Below the pieces are notes generated by a model. The model had not been told where the DNA came from and ran no database searches. It worked only from the letters and a program-made list of their open reading frames with translations. A program made the position numbers and the translations under genes. Shown in pieces: positions 33,644-38,134 of a stretch of 38,134 nucleotides of DNA; the first letter of the stretch is position 1; every line of letters starts with the position of its first letter. The stretch is from Polaribacter sp. (GTDB lineage Bacteria > Bacteroidota > Bacteroidia > Flavobacteriales > Flavobacteriaceae), in NCBI GenBank assembly GCA_018608545.1, contig JABAZI010000084.1, positions 35,106 through 73,239 on the forward strand. Reading direction: 5' to 3'.

Positions 33644-35071
33644 TTATTTTTTTACAATTATTCTTGTTTTCTTTTCATTATTAACAAATACAGTAACCAC
33701 ATAGATGCCCTTCTTTAAGATGGACCCTTCAAAATAATACCGATGATCTCCAGCTTCTTGTTCACTCTCTTTTTGAATGGTTTCATTCATAGCCCCTTGA
33801 ATATCGGTGATTTTTACTTCTACAAAACTTGGCATATCCAATGTATAAGAAATGATCAAATCAGTTTTAAAAGGGTTTGGATATAATTTTATAAAATTAT
33901 CTTCCTGCGCAGACAATGCAAATAAAATTTCATCAGAAAGCTCTTGGTCGCTATTGGCAAAAGTTTCTTTCTTTTTTAATACATACTTTATTGGTGCGCC
34001 AGATTCATTCCACTCATTGATATAGTTTACAATGTTTCCAGTTAAAAAAGTAAACCCATGAATTTTTTTTATTGACATCTCGGTTGATAAAAACTGATAC
34101 TCTAAATGATCAGCAATGTCTTCACTAAACGATTGATGCGGTAAGTTTATATAAATCTCATCGAAATAGAGTTCATTATCAATTCTATCGATGATTTCTT
34201 CTTTGTATTCTTGGTCATTAATTTTTAGATCGTACACTAAATTTTCCGTTACAGAATCCTGTTTTATTTCTAGAGTAAAATCATTTCTTTGTCGAATTTT
34301 TTTTCCCGACCAATCAAATTTTAATAGTTTTCCCGTCCATTCTCCAATCAAATTTTCATCTGAAACAGGCACCGTATTTTCACTATTTTCATTTTGAGAC
34401 TCCGATTGGTTAGAAACGCTACTAGAAGAGGTTTCTGAACTAGAATTAGACTGAGTTTGTATAATGCTATTTTCAAAATTAGTTCCTAACAATTCATTTG
34501 CTTTTGCAATATTTTGAGTTACACCATCTCCATAATAGTAAGAAACACCTAACCAGTATTTAGCCATATCATGGTTGCTTTTTTCGAACCATTTTACAGC
34601 AGTAGTATAATTTTGATAAATATCTCCAAAACCTTTTAAATATAAATATCCAAGACTATAGGCAGCTTTGTCATTTCCAAGTTCGGCTCCCTTTTCAAAC
34701 CATTTTCGCGCTTTGTTAAGGTTTAAGCGACAACCAATCCCATACTTATATAAAACACCTAAGTCTCCTGCTGCAAAGGCGTTCTCTTTTTTAGCCATTT
34801 TTTTTAGCATTTTAAACGCTTTTTTATGCAGGTCTTTATCTGTTTGAGAAGTGTAAATTCTAGTCAATAAAATTTTAGACTTAGCTTCCCCTTTTTCTAT
34901 ACAAGGTTGAAGGTAATTGATGCTTTTTATCGTGTCTCTTTTAAAATTTTTATCTCCTTTTAAATAAAAGAGTGCTTCTCTAAAATTACGGTCACAATCT
35001 GATTGGCTTTGTGCTTGTGTAATTGTTGTTATCAAGTAACACAGCACGAGTAATAATTGAATCTTTTTCAT
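33644..35071 (-). CDS. Sel1-repeat protein with T9SS C-terminal sorting domain
   Basis: This 475-residue exported protein has a signal peptide (MKKIQLLLVLCYLITTITQA), then Sel1-like repeats (about 30-200; for example ARKWFEKGAELGNDKAAYSL, AVKWFEKSNHDMAKYWLGV). A Ser/Asn/Glu-rich linker (about 203-235) and a strand-rich domain (about 240-370) follow. The C-terminus (about 393-475) is a type A sorting domain: LYPNPFKTDLIISY, then a strand pattern ending KKGIYVVTVFVNNEKKTRIIVKK. It should be secreted or surface-anchored through T9SS. It heads the operon containing the 721-residue protein. Confidence 0.85.
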   Translation of the reverse strand: MKKIQLLLVLCYLITTITQAQSQSDCDRNFREALFYLKGDKNFKRDTIKSINYLQPCIEKGEAKSKILLTRIYTSQTDKDLHKKAFKMLKKMAKKENAFAAGDLGVLYKYGIGCRLNLNKARKWFEKGAELGNDKAAYSLGYLYLKGFGDIYQNYTTAVKWFEKSNHDMAKYWLGVSYYYGDGVTQNIAKANELLGTNFENSIIQTQSNSSSETSSSSVSNQSESQNENSENTVPVSDENLIGEWTGKLLKFDWSGKKIRQRNDFTLEIKQDSVTENLVYDLKINDQEYKEEIIDRIDNELYFDEIYINLPHQSFSEDIADHLEYQFLSTEMSIKKIHGFTFLTGNIVNYINEWNESGAPIKYVLKKKETFANSDQELSDEILFALSAQEDNFIKLYPNPFKTDLIISYTLDMPSFVEVKITDIQGAMNETIQKESEQEAGDHRYYFEGSILKKGIYVVTVFVNNEKKTRIIVKK

Positions 35072-35451
35072 AGGTATTTAACTTTAGGGGATTTTCTTTT
35101 TCAATTTTTAGAATATCCGAGTTCATAATTAAGGGGTTCGATATCCGCTCTCGGTTTACTTTTTGTTTTATTTCGGGTTCAACGTTACACATGATCCGAA
35201 GCTTGGGAGGTTAACCCATTTCTTACCAATTTTTTTTGCCCAAACCTACAAACAAAATCAACTTATGTCAATCCCTGTAAATGGGGTTTTTTTGGCTCCC
35301 TGAAAACAGTGAGATGGAAAAAATGAAAAAAAATAGTCATCTAAAGACAACCTTTATAAGGGTTCAAATTTCAATAGTGGATGAAAACATTAGGATAAAT
35401 AAAAGAGACTTATCTTTCTTGTATCTGTTAATAATTAAAAACAAATAGGAT
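35072..35451. other. Intergenic region between the island operon and cas1
   Basis: This holds the divergent start regions of the Sel1/T9SS gene and cas1. I see no cas9 remnant: no HNH or RuvC-like coding segment. A short minus-strand frame continues upstream of the Sel1 start but has no independent support. Around 35240-35293 is a possible small RNA (listed separately). A weak -7-like TATCTTTC (35411-35418) lies before cas1. Confidence 0.5.
35235..35294 (+). ncRNA. Weak tracrRNA candidate with terminator
   Basis: The stretch CAAACCTACAAAC (35241-35253) could pair with the repeat 5' end GTTGTGGTTTG through 11 base pairs with two single-base bulges. About 18 bases later a hairpin ATCCC/GGGGT (35271-35275 with 35283-35287) is followed by seven T. 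That is an anti-repeat plus terminator layout, but the pairing is much shorter than in established tracrRNAs and may be chance. Confidence 0.2.
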
Positions 35452-36336
35452 ATGATTAAAAGAACTCTTTTTTTTGGAAATAAATGCTCTTTAACTACTA
35501 AATATGAGCAACTAAATATAAAAATATTAGATAAAGAAACATCAGTACCTATAGAAGATATTGGATTTATTATAATTGAAAATCAAGAGGTATATATTTC
35601 AATACCTGCATTGTCTAAGTTGAGCTCAAATAACGTGAGTGTTATTTTTTGTAACAATAAGCACATGCCTCAAAGTATGTTGTTAAATATAGAAAGTCAC
35701 CACCTGCAACAAGAGCATTTTAAAAATCAGATTAACGCATCAGAACCTTTAAAAAAACAATTATGGCAACAGATTATAAAAGCAAAAATATTAAATCAAT
35801 CTATTGTTTTAGAAAAACTTAATATAAATACAAATCCATTAAAATATTATGCTACCAAAGTTCTAAGTGGAGATAGTGACAATAGAGAAGCAGTTGCTGC
35901 CTCTTATTATTGGAAACATTTGTTTGATTTTGACTTTAAAAGAGAAAGATATGGAACATACCCAAATTTATTTTTAAATTATGGTTACACAATATTAAGA
36001 GCTGCTGTTGCCAGAGCTATTTCTGGTAGTGGTCTATTAAATACTTTAGGTATTCACCATCACAATAGGTATAATGCATTTTGTTTAGCGGATGATATTA
36101 TGGAACCCTATCGTCCTTTAATAGATGCTAAGGTTTTAGAAATAATCAAAAAATATGACGAACAAGATTTAATACTCCCTATTAAAGCAGCATTATTAAA
36201 AACATTAACTCAAACGGTATATTTTGAAGACAGAAAAAGCCCTTTAATGGTGGCTTTATCCACAACAACAAGTTCTTTACAAAAATGTTTTAGCGGTACC
36301 TCTAGAAAAATAATTTATCCAAATTTATGGAACTAA
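35452..36336 (+). CDS. cas1: CRISPR-associated integrase Cas1, type II
   Basis: Cas1 integrates new spacers together with Cas2. It has 294 residues. The metal ligands expected for type II Cas1 are visible: Glu146 (DNREAVAASYYW), His203 (GIHHHN) and Glu218 (ADDIMEPYRP), with the His-Glu spacing of 15 seen in Streptococcus pyogenes Cas1. It overlaps cas2 by 10 bases. In type II-C loci cas9 normally precedes cas1 on the same strand. Here the upstream gene is an unrelated T9SS protein on the other strand, so cas1 must have its own promoter. Confidence 0.95.
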   Translation: MIKRTLFFGNKCSLTTKYEQLNIKILDKETSVPIEDIGFIIIENQEVYISIPALSKLSSNNVSVIFCNNKHMPQSMLLNIESHHLQQEHFKNQINASEPLKKQLWQQIIKAKILNQSIVLEKLNINTNPLKYYATKVLSGDSDNREAVAASYYWKHLFDFDFKRERYGTYPNLFLNYGYTILRAAVARAISGSGLLNTLGIHHHNRYNAFCLADDIMEPYRPLIDAKVLEIIKKYDEQDLILPIKAALLKTLTQTVYFEDRKSPLMVALSTTTSSLQKCFSGTSRKIIYPNLWN

Positions 36337-36656
36337 ACAAATATAGAGTTATGTGGTTATTTGTATTTTTTGATTTACCAACAGAGACAAAAAAGGATAG
36401 AAGAAATGCTCAACAATTTCGAAAGAACCTTTTAAAAGATGGTTTTAGAATGATGCAGTTTTCTGTTTATATGAGACATTGTGCTAGTAGTGAAAGTGCA
36501 GATGCCCATGAGAAAAGAATAAAAGCATTATTACCACCATTTGGTAAAGTAAGTATTTTGCGAATTACTGATAAACAATATGGGAATATTATGAATTTTT
36601 GGGGTAAAGTAGCAGCGCCCAAAGAACCACCTCCAATGCAATTGGAATTATTTTAA
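36327..36656 (+). CDS. cas2: CRISPR-associated protein Cas2, type II
   Basis: Cas2 is the structural partner of Cas1 in the spacer-integration complex. It has 109 residues, with the ferredoxin-like start MWLFVFFDLPTET (9-21, conserved Asp16) and FSVYMRHC (about 45-52). The proline-rich end finishing QLELF is typical of type II-C Cas2. The start codon lies inside the last codons of cas1, so the two are translationally coupled. It is 109 bases from the first repeat. Confidence 0.95.
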   Translation: MELNKYRVMWLFVFFDLPTETKKDRRNAQQFRKNLLKDGFRMMQFSVYMRHCASSESADAHEKRIKALLPPFGKVSILRITDKQYGNIMNFWGKVAAPKEPPPMQLELF

Positions 36657-36765
36657 TAGCAATTAAAAAATGCCTCAAATAAAGTAATTGTATCTTTAAA
36701 AGAAGTATTTTTAAAATCGATATTTTACTATAAAGTCATGATAATTAGAAGCTAATACAACAACT
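36657..36765. other. Spacer-free flank between cas2 and the CRISPR array
   Basis: A 109-base AT-rich flank with no ORF. A short piece AAAATCGATATTTTA (near 36714-36728) resembles the end of the repeat, which may be chance. From the repeat's orientation this is the trailer side, but the leader could only be assigned from the other end of the array. Confidence 0.4.
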
Positions 36766-38134
36766 AATATCGTTTTTTCTAATCTTTAATCAAACCACAA
36801 CTATGCACCGATTCATAGTTTATTACCTTAAATATCGTTTTTTCTAATCTTTAATCAAACCACAACGCCCCTAAAAAAGTCGCCCTAACAGGTCTAAATA
36901 TCGTTTTTTCTAATCTTTAATCAAACCACAACTAGTGGGGGAGCATAAAGCAGTTGCAGAGGAATATCGTTTTTTCTAATCTTTAATCAAACCACAACAA
37001 TCTTTGGTATAAGTGATTTTGGGGATGTAATATCGTTTTTTCTAATCTTTAATCAAACCACAACGGAGGAGTTACAATTACTTCTTCTACTTCTAATATC
37101 GTTTTTTCTAATCTTTAATCAAACCACAACTAGTTCTAATATTATAAATTTGTTATCCTCAATATCGTTTTTTCTAATCTTTAATCAAACCACAACTATC
37201 CGAGATTTAAAGCTCTAATTACTTTAATATCGTTTTTTCTAATCTTTAATCAAACCACAACTAGTTCCGTAAACATTACATTACAGAAGTTAATATCGTT
37301 TTTTCTAATCTTTAATCAAACCACAACTATAGATGGAGAAGAAGTTAAATTAACTTAATATCGTTTTTTCTAATCTTTAATCAAACCACAACGAAATGCT
37401 GCAATGACTGCATTTAGTAGAAATATCGTTTTTTCTAATCTTTAATCAAACCACAACTATAGTGAAGATTTAAATGGTTATTCAACTAATATCGTTTTTT
37501 CTAATCTTTAATCAAACCACAACAAGCGAATTATCGCACCAAAACAAGCTTACAATATCGTTTTTTCTAATCTTTAATCAAACCACAACAAGCACATAAC
37601 AAAGCACTAGACAAAGCAAAATATCGTTTTTTCTAATCTTTAATCAAACCACAACAAGCCAATTAAAATCTGCGTTCATGAAGATAATATCGTTTTTTCT
37701 AATCTTTAATCAAACCACAACAGCATTGAAATTATTCTTGTAAATAAAAAAATATCGTTTTTTCTAATCTTTAATCAAACCACAACTATTCAATTTGGCT
37801 GTACAAAGGTGGTGGAATATCGTTTTTTCTAATCTTTAATCAAACCACAACAAAAATATAAAAATCTCTGTTTTTAAAAGTAATATCGTTTTTTCTAATC
37901 TTTAATCAAACCACAACTCGTTTCCTGTAAGTACTATTTATGATTTAAATATCGTTTTTTCTAATCTTTAATCAAACCACAACGGATTGCTACAGCGGGA
38001 GAATCACACTTATAATATCGTTTTTTCTAATCTTTAATCAAACCACAACACCTCTACAGCGAGGAAGAAAGAACCTTTTAATATCGTTTTTTCTAATCTT
38101 TAATCAAACCACAACCTCTAGCGCTACTACCTCC
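36766..38134 (-). CRISPR. CRISPR array, type II-C repeat, 21 repeats visible and running off the window
   Basis: Twenty-one identical 36-bp repeats at 65- or 66-base intervals, the first at 36766-36801 and the last at 38080-38115. Twenty complete spacers measure 29 or 30 bases, and a twenty-first is cut at 19 bases by the window edge. On the minus strand each repeat begins GTTGTGGTTTGATTAAAG, the usual crRNA sense for type II repeats, so crRNAs should be read leftward, opposite to cas1-cas2. No repeat is degenerate, which suggests recent activity or good maintenance. All spacers are different. Confidence 0.98.

Noticed and set aside
35133..35154. T-arm-like GGGGTTCGATATCC suggesting a tRNA fragment or attachment site
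   Set aside because: The loop does not close correctly (no C after the seven-base loop) and no acceptor or anticodon stem is nearby, so there is no case for an att site.
34992..35192. Minus-strand frame upstream of and overlapping the Sel1/T9SS gene start
   Set aside because: Its composition looks protein-like upstream of 35072, but its second half is a shifted frame of the Sel1 gene. It has no independent start signal or recognised family.

Overview
The window is chromosomal DNA of a low-GC member of the Flavobacteriaceae (Bacteroidota). The evidence is a GldA-type gliding ABC ATPase, a type IX secretion (T9SS) sorting domain, an exonuclease-fused DnaE, the SDR-type L-threonine dehydrogenase, and promoters that fit the Bacteroidota TAnnTTTG -7 element rather than sigma70. 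The genus cannot be fixed from this sequence; a marine genus such as Polaribacter or Tenacibaculum would fit.

Positions 1-27,400 are dense core genome: gldA; a lipoprotein; dnaE; rpsP-rimM-tRNA-Ser; trmN6; a saccharopine-dehydrogenase-like gene; a DUF423 protein; pckA; hppA and ppa (membrane and soluble pyrophosphatases); pdhB; etfB-etfA; a bifunctional nuclease; nupC-thyA-folA (nucleoside uptake, dTMP synthesis, folate reduction); tag; a small membrane protein; an SDR; a MazG-like NTP pyrophosphohydrolase; a conserved gene often mislabelled an ABC ATPase; L-threonine dehydrogenase; and two overlapping lipoprotein genes. Hairpin terminators close most units, and several -7 elements can be read.

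Positions 27,400-35,450 are an AT-rich accessory island with almost everything on the minus strand. Read in transcription order it begins with a Sel1-repeat protein carrying a T9SS sorting domain, then a 721-residue exported protein of unknown function, then a small multipass membrane protein, packed 3 and 7 bases apart. A NodB-like deacetylase, two unique lipoproteins and a second copy of the membrane protein follow. The second membrane copy is preceded by an 18-codon remnant of the C-terminus of a 721-residue-like protein, at the same spacing as in the intact operon. Nearly identical hairpin-bearing repeats close three of the units. This looks like a recombining, cassette-type locus, possibly a polymorphic effector with membrane or lipoprotein immunity partners. 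The layout is visible in the sequence; the toxin/immunity function is inference.

Positions 35,452-38,134 hold type II cas1 and cas2 followed by a CRISPR array with 21 identical 36-bp repeats visible, running off the window edge. The repeat and Cas1 are of the Bacteroidota type II-C kind, but no cas9 lies upstream of cas1, where it is normally found. Either cas9 is past the array or elsewhere, or this is a solitary adaptation module. A weak tracrRNA-like candidate sits upstream of cas1.
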